Counted from the first letter of the stretch, positions 1 through 6,118 are shown. The stretch: 7,298 nt of DNA from Bacillota bacterium (GCA_023393045.1 JAEWMV010000104.1:1-7298), one strand, 5' to 3'. The notes: generated by a model not told the origin, from the sequence alone. A program made the numbers and translations.

Positions 1-30
1 ATCTACAACAGCAAATAGGCATTGTATACG

Positions 31-669
31 ATGGACGGCACCTTCCATAAAATAGACGTTTCCACATGGACACGCCGGGATGAATACACGTTCTTCAGCG
101 AGGGCGGATGCGGCTTCACGATGACGGCCGACATCGACGCCACGGGCTTCCATACGTTTGCAAAAGCGCGCGGGATCAAATTCTATCCCCTGCTTGTGGC
201 GGCGACGGCGCGGATACTCAACGCGCACACGGAATTCAAATACGGCTGGCGCGGGGACGATTTCGGTTATTATGAAACCGTCCACCCGATGTTCCTCGAC
301 CCAACGCCGGACGGAAGTCCAAAGAGCCTTTATTCCGAGTATAAGAGCGACCTCATGGAGCAGGTTGCCGAGATTGAGCGCGTGCGCGAGCGCTATAAGG
401 ACGTTGTGGCCTACCGTCCGCAGGGCAAGGCGCCCCCCAACATCGTGAACATTTCCTGCATCCCCTGGGTGAAGTTCACGGGGCTGTCCTTCTGCCTGCA
501 ATACTGCGCCACGTACTACCCGCCCATCATCACCTTCGGGCGGTACGAAAAGCACGGGGAGCAAATCGACATTCCGCTCTCGGTCTACTGCAACCATGCC
601 GTCAACGACGGCTACCACTGCGCCATGCTCATCAACGAAATTCAGGCGCTTTCGGAGGAGTTTAGGTGA
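31..669 (+). CDS. Chloramphenicol acetyltransferase (CAT)-family acyltransferase
   Basis: The protein has 212 aa, close to the 207-219 aa of classical type-A CATs, and aligns along its whole length with that family. CATs are trimeric cytoplasmic enzymes that move acetyl from acetyl-CoA to chloramphenicol. Visible signatures are the N-terminal FxKID..xW.R segment (residues 5-16), the FYP motif (51-53), LYSEYKSD (100-107), NISCIPWVKF (140-149, with Ser142 at the catalytic-site serine) and NHAVNDGYH (188-196), which holds the catalytic His189 and the structural Asp193. The usual HHAVCDG is changed to NHAVNDG, and the TFSSLW substrate-pocket stretch is changed to SPKSLY. Drug specificity is therefore uncertain. 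I chose ATG31 because the protein then starts at the same distance from the FxKID motif as in the family. An in-frame TTG at 22 has no better RBS; only a weak TAGG lies upstream (16-19). The gene's promoter is outside the window. It converges on the CDF gene with a 6-bp gap. Confidence 0.85.
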   Translation: MDGTFHKIDVSTWTRRDEYTFFSEGGCGFTMTADIDATGFHTFAKARGIKFYPLLVAATARILNAHTEFKYGWRGDDFGYYETVHPMFLDPTPDGSPKSLYSEYKSDLMEQVAEIERVRERYKDVVAYRPQGKAPPNIVNISCIPWVKFTGLSFCLQYCATYYPPIITFGRYEKHGEQIDIPLSVYCNHAVNDGYHCAMLINEIQALSEEFR

Positions 670-675
670 CGCCGC

Positions 676-1602
676 TTAGCGCGCCTCGGTTTCATACCCT
701 TCCCATAAGGGGATGAGCTCGATGTCGATGCCCGCGTAGCGCGGGGAGAGCGCGCCGGAGAGCGTGCGATACAATGCGCGCAGGCGCTCCGTCTCAAGCG
801 AATCGCCGCTATAGGAAAAAGTCACTTCCAGCCATATCTTGCGGCCGGTCTGCGTCACGTCGGTAAACACATGCGTAAAGCCGAGTTCGTCGAGCGCGCC
901 GGACACGGTCTTGTCGATGTCGAGCCGCTTTTCGTCCTTCGGCGCATATAAGAGGATGCTCCGGAACGCCCCCGCGAGCATTTTCACGGGACGCGGCATA
1001 ATGCACAGGGAAAGTATGATCGCCACCACCTGGTCGAAATAGACGAAGTAGCGGGAGAGGGGCGTATCCCGCAGGAGCATGGGCAGCGTGAACGCCGCGC
1101 CCAGCGCAAAGCTGATGATGAAGTCGACCTTCCACGCATAGATTTCCGCCCGCACCATGGGAGAATACAGCTTTTTGTTGAACCGCGTGAGCACGAGGTA
1201 CACCGCAAGGCTCATCACGCCCAATGTCACCTCATATATCGCGATGACGGGCGCGTCCACGGGCCTGCCGCCCGCGAGCATCACGCCCAGGTTGGCCGAG
1301 ATGAGGCTCACCGCCACGCCCAGGAGCATGAAGCCCCTTATGATGATAAAGAGGCTTTCCACCTGATAGTACCCGTAAGGGCGCTTCTCCGTGGGCGGTT
1401 TGTAAAGGAGGGGCGCGATGAAGAGCGAGGAGGCGACGACGATGAGCTCCACCGAGTCCACGGCCGCGTCCATCAGCACGGCCTGCGAGCCGGTGAGGAT
1501 GCTCATCACGATTTCGATCGCGGCGAACAGGACATTAGCCCACAGGGAAATCCCGAGGATGGTTTTTTCTCTTTTTTCATTATTGGAAAACATAAGACCC
1601 AC
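676..1602 (-). CDS. Non-canonical cation diffusion facilitator (CDF) family transporter
   Basis: This is an integral membrane protein of about 308 aa with the CDF layout: membrane segments around residues 16-37, 41-63, 84-110, 117-138, 155-178 and 187-203, then a cytoplasmic ferredoxin-like tail (about 218-300). CDF proteins usually export Zn, Co, Fe or Mn in exchange for protons. TM2 carries the Asp45-x3-Asp49 pair. RPYGYYQVE (74-82) matches the family's HPYGHGxxE loop. TM5 reads RAEIYAWKVDFIIS (151-164). It keeps Asp160, but the usual His four residues earlier is Ala156. From memory, this pattern resembles the predicted Co/Zn/Cd transporter group COG3965. The metal is not assignable. The start is either GTG1602 or ATG1593, three codons in, and neither has a good Shine-Dalgarno site. 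A strong promoter lies just upstream. The stop lies 6 bp from that of the convergent CAT gene. Confidence 0.8.
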   Translation of the reverse strand: MGLMFSNNEKREKTILGISLWANVLFAAIEIVMSILTGSQAVLMDAAVDSVELIVVASSLFIAPLLYKPPTEKRPYGYYQVESLFIIIRGFMLLGVAVSLISANLGVMLAGGRPVDAPVIAIYEVTLGVMSLAVYLVLTRFNKKLYSPMVRAEIYAWKVDFIISFALGAAFTLPMLLRDTPLSRYFVYFDQVVAIILSLCIMPRPVKMLAGAFRSILLYAPKDEKRLDIDKTVSGALDELGFTHVFTDVTQTGRKIWLEVTFSYSGDSLETERLRALYRTLSGALSPRYAGIDIELIPLWEGYETEAR

Positions 1603-1609
1603 TTTTTTA

Positions 1610-1640
1610 GCCGGTATCCGGCCGCTTGGCGCATAAGCGC
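1610..1640 (-). other. Structured 5' leader of the CDF gene (small hairpins)
   Basis: The predicted CDF leader starts with GCGC-TTAT-GCGC (1629-1640), which can fold as a 4-bp stem. An alternative is CGCTT pairing with AAGCG. A second hairpin, GCCGG-ATA-CCGGC (1610-1622), follows just before the start region. Neither is followed by a T-run on the minus strand, so they are not terminators. They match no riboswitch class that I recognise and may be chance in GC-rich DNA. Confidence 0.3.
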
Positions 1641-1646
1641 ATGTTT

Positions 1647-1675
1647 ATTATACTTCTGTGCCGAGGGTAAGACAA
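1647..1675 (-). promoter_or_regulatory. Sigma-A-type promoter of the CDF gene
   Basis: Read on the minus strand, a -35 box TTGTCT (1670-1675) lies exactly 17 bp from a consensus -10 box TATAAT (1647-1652). Transcription would begin near 1640, giving a leader of about 40-50 nt before the CDF start codon. The match and spacing are good, so the CDF gene probably has its own promoter rather than relying on read-through from fic. Confidence 0.8.
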
Positions 1676-1707
1676 GGCGGGGAGAGGTGAAAAAGAGGCC
1701 GAATATA

Positions 1708-1733
1708 AGAAAAAGCGCCCGCGGGGGGCGCTT
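1708..1733 (-). terminator. Intrinsic terminator downstream of fic
   Basis: An 8-bp perfect stem, AAGCGCCC (1713-1720) with GGGCGCTT (1726-1733), has a 5-nt loop. Read on the minus strand it is followed by a T-rich run (TTTTTCTTAT, lower-numbered bases). It sits 23 bp past the fic stop codon and ends just before the CDF promoter, so it separates the two genes. Confidence 0.85.
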
Positions 1734-1756
1734 GGGACGCTGCGAATCAGCATCGT

Positions 1757-2515
1757 TTAGCGTTGGGTTTGATTGATTTGCGCCGCAATCTCCATTTGTT
1801 TCACGCGCTCGTCAAGCGTTTTGAGCAGGTACTCCTGCACGAGATAGACCATGGGCATTTCATCCTCCTTCTCATAGGAGCGGAAACAATCGTAATACCG
1901 CGCACGATCCGCAAATTTAATATCAATGGGCGGAAACCCGTCCTTCATCAGCTCGAAATTGAGCAGAAGCCTGCCGGTTCTGCCGTTGCCGTCGATAAAC
2001 GGATGGATGTTCTCAAAACGCAGATGGAAGCGCGCTACGCGCTGCGTAATGTGGAGGTTTTGCATATCGCCATAATAGGCGGCAAGCAAATTTTCCATCG
2101 CCGCCGGTATGCTCGCAGGGGTAGCCAGCTGCGCATCCGTGCCTCCTATGTGGACCGGCACGTCCCTGTACTTCCCCGCCGCTTCCGGCTCGGCGCAAAG
2201 CACGTGCGCATGTATCCTTTTGATGAAATCGGCGTCGAGTTCAGCCCTCTGCTCCGCCTTTTCGCACACGAAACCAAACGCCTTCTTATGGCCCACCGCG
2301 TCGAGCTGAAAGCGCATGGGTTTACCGTCCACGCCCACGCCGTCGTTGAGTACGAGGTATGTTTCCCTCTCCGTGAGTGTGCTGCCCTCTATGGCGTTGG
2401 AATTATAGGTGTAGGTAACGGCAAAATCGCGCAAAAGGCGTTCATAGGACGGCTTTGAGAGCGCCGGAAGTTCTTTTAATTTGAGAAGCAGTGCATCGAT
2501 TTTTTCTTCGTACAT
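1757..2515 (-). CDS. Fic-domain protein, class II (N-terminal inhibitory motif); predicted AMP-transferase
   Basis: The protein has 252 aa and a complete Fic core, HPFIDGNGRTGR (residues 171-182). It includes the catalytic His171, the metal-binding Asp175 and the phosphate-binding Gly-Asn-Gly-Arg. Fic enzymes typically attach AMP from ATP to a Ser, Thr or Tyr of a target protein. The upstream stretch VPVHIGGTDAQLATP (119-133) fits the target-docking flap. Near the N-terminus, SNAIEG (39-44) matches the inhibitory motif (S/T)xxxE(G/N), and Glu43 would block productive ATP binding, which defines class II Fic proteins. The C-terminal winged helix of the common ~330-aa Fic proteins is absent, so this is a compact version. 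The start at ATG2513-2515 is supported by a strong RBS, AGGAAGGAG (2523-2531 on the minus strand), 7 nt upstream. No antitoxin gene is adjacent, as expected when the inhibitor is in the same chain. The target is unknown. Confidence 0.9.
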   Translation of the reverse strand: MYEEKIDALLLKLKELPALSKPSYERLLRDFAVTYTYNSNAIEGSTLTERETYLVLNDGVGVDGKPMRFQLDAVGHKKAFGFVCEKAEQRAELDADFIKRIHAHVLCAEPEAAGKYRDVPVHIGGTDAQLATPASIPAAMENLLAAYYGDMQNLHITQRVARFHLRFENIHPFIDGNGRTGRLLLNFELMKDGFPPIDIKFADRARYYDCFRSYEKEDEMPMVYLVQEYLLKTLDERVKQMEIAAQINQTQR

Positions 2516-2541
2516 AACGGCGCTCCTTCCTCTTTTATGAA

Positions 2542-2570
2542 ATTATACCCTTTTTTGAGCATATATGCGA
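2542..2570 (-). promoter_or_regulatory. Probable fic promoter
   Basis: On the minus strand a consensus -10 box TATAAT (2542-2547) lies 26 bp before the fic start codon, followed by the strong RBS. At 17 bp spacing the -35 position (2565-2570) reads TCGCAT, a poor match. The -10 call is good; the -35 is weak, which may mean low or activator-dependent expression. Confidence 0.6.
2559..2568. repeat. 10-bp perfect palindrome in the fic promoter
   Basis: GCATATATGC reads the same on both strands and lies between and over the -35 and spacer positions of the fic promoter. It could be a short operator. A palindrome this short also arises by chance. Confidence 0.3.
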
Positions 2571-2637
2571 TGTGTTTTTTCGGCGCGACGCGCAATAGAG
2601 GCGGTGCGAGAATTCCATCCCCCCATCCCCTGTGCCC

Positions 2638-2666
2638 TTGTCTTCCCGCCTTCCCGATGGTATCAT
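2638..2666 (+). promoter_or_regulatory. Promoter of the PcrA-like helicase gene
   Basis: A -35 box TTGTCT (2638-2643) lies 17 bp from a -10 box TATCAT (2661-2666). The start of transcription would be near 2673, leaving a leader of about 16 nt that carries the RBS AAGGAG (2679-2684). The in-frame ATG at 2665 overlaps the -10 box, so it cannot be the start for this transcript. This supports ATG2689. Confidence 0.65.
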
Positions 2667-2688
2667 GGATTCAGGCGCAAGGAGCAAT

Positions 2689-4839
2689 ATGGATATTCTC
2701 GAAGGCTTAAATCCCGAACAGATTGACGCCGTCACCACCACCGAAGGCTACGTCCGCGTGATCGCGGGCGCGGGCTCCGGCAAAACGCGCGCGCTCTCGC
2801 ACCGCTTCGCCTACCTTGTGAACGAAATCGGCATCATGCCGGGCAACATCTTGTGCGTTACCTTCACCAACAAGAGCGCAAACGAGATGAAGCAAAGGAT
2901 ACGCCGCCTCACGGGCGATAACGACACGGGCTACATCAGCACCTTCCACGGCTTCTGCGTGAGCGTGCTGCAGGAGGAGAGCAACGCCGTCGCCTATCCG
3001 AAAAGCTTCCTCGTGCTGGACAATTCCGACATCGACGCCATGCTCAGGCTCATCTATGAGGAGCGGGGGCTGACGCTTCGGCATATGACGTTTGCAAACG
3101 CGCGGGATATGATCGAAATCCGCAAAGGTTCGAAGAACCCCGATTACTATCTCGACATGATCGCCATGTCGCCGGACGAACTCAAAAAGAAGTACGACGA
3201 ATCCGTAAGCGCCGAGGACATCATTTTCTACGGCTATCTCTATCAGGAAAAAAAGTGCTTCGGGCTCGACTACAACGACCTCATCAAGTTCACGCTCTAT
3301 ATTTTCCGCGAAAATGAAGAAATACGGCAAAAGTGGCAGCAGCGCCTCAAGTACATCATGATCGACGAGTATCAGGATATCGACGAGCTGCAATACGCCC
3401 TGATGAAGGTCCTGTGCGCCTACCACAACAACCTTTTCATCGTGGGCGACCCGGACCAGACCATCTACACATGGCGCGGCGCGCGGGTGCAGTATATCCT
3501 CGACTTTGAAAAGGAATTCAAAAACGTCAAAACCATCATGATGATGCGCAACTACCGCTCCACACCGGAGGTCATCGCCTGCGCGAATTCGCTCATTTCC
3601 CACAACAAGCAGCGCATCAATAAGGATTTGCTCCCCACGCTCCCCCCGGGGGACGCTGTGGTTTACCGCCACGCCGCCACCGCCGAGGAGGAGGCGAAGT
3701 GGCTTGCCCGCGAAATAAAAGCCCTCGCAGCCGCAGGAGCAAAGCTGTCCGACATCGCGCTTTTATACCGCGCGCATTACGTCACGCGCACCGTCGAGGA
3801 GGTTTTCCTCAAGGAGGAACTGCCGTATAGGATTTACAGCGGCGTGCAGTTCTTCGCCCGCGCGGAAATTAAGGACGCGCTGAGCTACCTGCGCCTCGTC
3901 GCCTTCAAGGACGATCTTTCCTTCCTGCGCGTGGCCAACAACCCCAAGCGCAACATCGGGGAGCGCAGACGGCGTTTTTTGCAATCCTATGCCGCGGAGC
4001 ATTCCTGCACGCTTTATGAGGCCTTCACGCGCTCGCTCGAGGACGAGGTTTTTCGCAACACGGGCGCAAAAAAGTTTGCCGCCCTCATCGAGCGCTTTTC
4101 CGCCTGCTGCCACGATATGCCCATATCGGAGCTGCTCGCCGCCCTGCTCGACCAATCCGGCTATGAAGCGGCGCTTCGCACAGAAGGCAGTCAGGAGAGG
4201 TTGGACAACCTGGCGGAACTCCGCCAGTCCGTCTATGAGTATGAAACCACCTGCGGCGAGGAGAGCACGCTGGAAAATTACCTCTCCCACGTGGCCATGC
4301 TCACCAATCTCGACGCGGACGCGGGCGGCAACGCCGTGAAGATGATGACCGTGCACAGCGCGAAGGGGCTGGAATTCCCGTATGTGTTCCTCATCGCCAT
4401 GGAGGAGGGCGTATTCCCCTCGCGCAAGGTCGCGACCATAGAGGGCATGGAGGAGGAGCGCCGCCTCGCCTTCGTCGCCATGACGCGGGCGGAAAAACGG
4501 CTTTATCTTTCCGGCTCGCAGGGCAAGAATCTCGACGGGTCGTTCCGCTACCCCTCGCGCTTCGTGCTGGATATCGACAAGTCCCTCGTGCATTACGATG
4601 TGGAATTGCCCGAAAGCCTCGTCAACGAGGCGAAATACCGCGCGAAAAGCGCGGATAAGCTGCGGGAGATTTCCTCCGACGGGCCGCCCCATGCCGTGGG
4701 CGACAGGGTGCGTCACCCCGTGATGGGGGCGGGGCAAATCACCGCGCTCGACGAGGTCAACTGCGCCTATGTCATTCAGTTTGAGGAAATTCCCACGCCG
4801 CGCAAAATCAGCTTCCGCGCCAAGCTCGAACGGGGCTGA
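2689..4839 (+). CDS. pcrA: UvrD/PcrA-family ATP-dependent DNA helicase (superfamily 1A)
   Basis: The protein has 716 aa, in the size range of PcrA/UvrD. Superfamily 1A motifs appear in order: Q-motif LNPEQIDAV (residues 6-14), Walker A AGAGSGKT (26-33, Lys32), Ia TFTNKSANEM, the TFHGFC block, Walker B DEYQD (226-230), motif III GDPDQTIYTWRGA (253-265), motif IV RNYRST, motif V MMTVHSAKGLEF (552-563) and motif VI EEERRLAFVAMTRAE (588-602, arginine finger Arg600). The C-terminus (about 671-716, GDRVRHPVMGAGQI...) matches the Tudor-like tail by which PcrA/UvrD contacts RNA polymerase. Such enzymes unwind DNA 3'-5' in nucleotide-excision repair, replication restart and transcription-repair coupling. 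Variants from textbook PcrA are DEYQD for DEFQD and GDPDQTIYTW for GDDDQSIYGW, so it may be a second UvrD-like paralogue rather than the main PcrA. ATG2689 is chosen from the AAGGAG site 4 nt upstream and the MDxLEGLNPEQ N-terminus. Confidence 0.9.
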   Translation: MDILEGLNPEQIDAVTTTEGYVRVIAGAGSGKTRALSHRFAYLVNEIGIMPGNILCVTFTNKSANEMKQRIRRLTGDNDTGYISTFHGFCVSVLQEESNAVAYPKSFLVLDNSDIDAMLRLIYEERGLTLRHMTFANARDMIEIRKGSKNPDYYLDMIAMSPDELKKKYDESVSAEDIIFYGYLYQEKKCFGLDYNDLIKFTLYIFRENEEIRQKWQQRLKYIMIDEYQDIDELQYALMKVLCAYHNNLFIVGDPDQTIYTWRGARVQYILDFEKEFKNVKTIMMMRNYRSTPEVIACANSLISHNKQRINKDLLPTLPPGDAVVYRHAATAEEEAKWLAREIKALAAAGAKLSDIALLYRAHYVTRTVEEVFLKEELPYRIYSGVQFFARAEIKDALSYLRLVAFKDDLSFLRVANNPKRNIGERRRRFLQSYAAEHSCTLYEAFTRSLEDEVFRNTGAKKFAALIERFSACCHDMPISELLAALLDQSGYEAALRTEGSQERLDNLAELRQSVYEYETTCGEESTLENYLSHVAMLTNLDADAGGNAVKMMTVHSAKGLEFPYVFLIAMEEGVFPSRKVATIEGMEEERRLAFVAMTRAEKRLYLSGSQGKNLDGSFRYPSRFVLDIDKSLVHYDVELPESLVNEAKYRAKSADKLREISSDGPPHAVGDRVRHPVMGAGQITALDEVNCAYVIQFEEIPTPRKISFRAKLERG

Positions 4840-4853
4840 GCGCCCGCCTTTTT
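4831..4853 (+). terminator. Possible terminator overlapping the helicase stop codon
   Basis: CGGGGC (4831-4836) can pair with GCGCCCG (4840-4846) with one bulged G and a loop made of the TGA stop codon itself, followed by CC and TTTTT (4849-4853). The bulge and short loop make it weaker than the other terminators in this window. Confidence 0.4.
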
Positions 4854-4863
4854 CCCGCATCCG

Positions 4864-4906
4864 GCGTTAATTTTATATTTACATTTTTTTGCGTGAAATT
4901 TAACGC
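4864..4906. repeat. Inverted repeat GCGTTAA / TTAACGC flanking AT-rich DNA upstream of the M23 gene
   Basis: GCGTTAA (4864-4870) and its exact complement TTAACGC (4900-4906) are separated by 29 bp of very AT-rich sequence that contrasts with the GC-rich surroundings. The right arm lies in the spacer of the predicted promoter. This could be a pair of protein-binding half-sites. Confidence 0.4.
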
Positions 4907-4921
4907 GATGTATGCGATAAT
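4893..4921 (+). promoter_or_regulatory. Probable promoter of the M23 lipoprotein gene
   Basis: An extended -10 element TGCGATAAT (TG at 4913-4914, GATAAT at 4916-4921) lies 17 bp from a -35-like GTGAAA (4893-4898, four of six consensus bases). An AT-rich tract lies upstream (4869-4890) and could act as an UP element. Transcription would start near 4928. Confidence 0.55.
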
Positions 4922-4923
4922 TA

Positions 4924-4945
4924 CTTCCGTTGAAGGTAACGGAGG
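4924..4945 (+). promoter_or_regulatory. Hairpin that would mask the RBS of the M23 lipoprotein gene
   Basis: CTTCCGTT (4924-4931) can pair with AACGGAGG (4938-4945) over 8 bp with one G-U pair and a 6-nt loop. The right arm contains the whole Shine-Dalgarno GGAGG (4941-4945) that serves ATG4958. If folded, the hairpin would hide the ribosome site. The predicted start of transcription (about 4928) falls inside the left arm, so a full hairpin would need a transcript that begins further upstream. Confidence 0.4.
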
Positions 4946-4957
4946 ATTGTTGTTTTG

Positions 4958-6055
4958 ATGCGCGTATTCACACGGTTCGGTTTCCCGGCCGCCCTTATTT
5001 TTGTTCTCATTCTCTGCCTTATGCTCGCGGGTTGTGACACGCCCGCCCTCCCGGACGGAGGTTCCCCCTCGCCCTCCCCCCAGGCGTCGCCTATGGAGAC
5101 GGCAATTCCCGCCTTCTCCACGCCCGTCCCCTCGGACGAGGAAATCGCCGCCGCCGCGCGCGAGGCTTTCAGGGACGTATTCGCCCTTGATTATGAAAAA
5201 TACGACACGGACAGGGATATCCAGACCGTGACGGAATTGATGGAGCTTCGCTATCTGTTCACCGGCATGGCGGCGGACTATGAAGCGGCCGTAACAACCG
5301 CGGCCAAGGCCGCGTTTGACGCGGCGCACGCCTACGACCCGCACATCGCATTCCATCTCGAGTGCCCCGCGGCCGACTGGCGCTTTATGGTGGCGCTCTG
5401 CTGCGACTGCGCGGAGAAGCCGGAAGACAAGCTCCTCCGCTTAAGCGCGGTCGAGGTGGAATATGCGCCGAGCGCGCTTAAAATCACCGTCGCGCTGCCG
5501 GACTTCGACGCGTTTTTCGGCAACGAAAGCGGGGACGTGCAGTATAACGCGCTCACCATCTACAGCTACCTCAACACGGTGTACGACATAAACGGAAACG
5601 ACACGAACTCAAATGGCCAGTATGCTTTTCCCGAGGGGTATGCCGCAACCCTGGTGGAGCCCCTGCCCCAGCGCACGCTGCGCCCGAGCTGGTATAACGA
5701 CCGCTCAAACGCCACGCGCCGCCACATGGGCACGGACATCCGCGCCCCGCTGGGCCGCAAAATACACGCCTGCGGGGACGGCGTGGTGCTCTACATCGGC
5801 TACACGGACATCGCGGGCAACTATGTGGTGATTAAGGACGACTACGGCTTCCGCTACACTTACTGCCACTTCGTTGAGCCGACTACGCACGTGAAGGTGG
5901 GCGACGTTGTAAAGGCGGGGGACATCATCGGCAACGTGGGCAGCACGGGCAACAGCGACGCGCCGCACCTGCACCTCTCCATCATCACGCCGGAATTCGT
6001 CTACGTCGACCCGTACCCGCTCATGTGCGAAATACGCAAGCTCGTAAACGGCTGA
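4958..6055 (+). CDS. Lipoprotein with C-terminal M23 (LytM-type) peptidase domain
   Basis: The protein has 365 aa. Residues 1-25 form a lipoprotein signal peptide with the lipobox LAGC and lipidation at Cys26, so the mature protein should be tethered to the outer face of the membrane. A Pro/Ser-rich linker (about 27-60) follows, then about 180 residues (60-240) with no domain that I recognise. The M23 domain (about 245-350) has every metal and catalytic residue expected: His256 and Asp260 (RHMGTD), His304 (YCHF) and HLH at 337-339, plus the GDxVxxGDxIGxVGxTG segment. Active M23 enzymes are zinc endopeptidases that cut peptide cross-links in peptidoglycan, so a cell-wall remodelling or germination/sporulation role is likely but not provable here. 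The RBS GGAGG lies 12 nt before ATG4958. An immediately preceding in-frame TTG (4955) is an alternative with closer spacing. The gene is a single unit with its own promoter and terminator. Confidence 0.88.
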   Translation: MRVFTRFGFPAALIFVLILCLMLAGCDTPALPDGGSPSPSPQASPMETAIPAFSTPVPSDEEIAAAAREAFRDVFALDYEKYDTDRDIQTVTELMELRYLFTGMAADYEAAVTTAAKAAFDAAHAYDPHIAFHLECPAADWRFMVALCCDCAEKPEDKLLRLSAVEVEYAPSALKITVALPDFDAFFGNESGDVQYNALTIYSYLNTVYDINGNDTNSNGQYAFPEGYAATLVEPLPQRTLRPSWYNDRSNATRRHMGTDIRAPLGRKIHACGDGVVLYIGYTDIAGNYVVIKDDYGFRYTYCHFVEPTTHVKVGDVVKAGDIIGNVGSTGNSDAPHLHLSIITPEFVYVDPYPLMCEIRKLVNG

Positions 6056-6077
6056 AAGGCGCGCGGTGCTTCCCGTT

Positions 6078-6104
6078 AAAAAGCCCTGAACCGGGGCTTT
6101 TTTT
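6078..6104 (+). terminator. Intrinsic terminator of the M23 lipoprotein gene
   Basis: AAAAAGCCC (6078-6086) pairs with GGGCTTTTT (6094-6102) around a 7-nt loop, and the T-run continues to 6104. It lies 22 bp past the stop codon. The A-run on the left arm makes it potentially active in both directions. Confidence 0.9.
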
Positions 6105-6106
6105 GT

Positions 6107-6118
6107 GTTTGCGCAAAC
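6107..6118. repeat. 12-bp perfect palindrome after the terminator
   Basis: GTTTGCGCAAAC is fully self-complementary and begins 2 bp after the terminator T-run. No neighbouring gene explains it. It is about 90 bp upstream of the next promoter and could be a protein-binding site or chance. Confidence 0.4.

Noticed and set aside
1..18. Possible tail of an upstream gene (IYNSK followed by TAG in frame 1)
   Set aside because: Five codons are too few to support a gene. Other frames are equally open here.
703..717. CCCTT/AAGGG hairpin near the convergent gene ends
   Set aside because: It is a 5-bp stem inside the CDF coding sequence with no T-run on either side, so it is not a credible terminator.
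1763..2458. 231-codon plus-strand open frame opposite fic
   Set aside because: The minus-strand frame has a complete Fic motif, RBS, promoter and terminator. The plus frame has none of these.
2632..2688. N-terminal extension of the helicase by 19 residues
   Set aside because: It would include the promoter -35 and -10 boxes and lacks an RBS. The family N-terminus begins at MDILEGLNPEQ.
2707..3672. 321-codon open frame on the minus strand inside the helicase gene
   Set aside because: It is antisense to well-conserved helicase motifs, is rich in Val/His/Asp/Glu as expected from the complement of GC-rich codons, and has no recognisable domain.
3763..4860. 365-codon open frame on the minus strand over the helicase 3' half
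   Set aside because: It is antisense to motifs V and VI and the C-terminal domain. It shows the same shadow-type composition and no family match.
4808..5356. 182-codon minus-strand frame across the helicase/M23 junction
   Set aside because: It crosses a promoter and RBS for the plus-strand gene and has a low-complexity Gly/Arg-rich translation.
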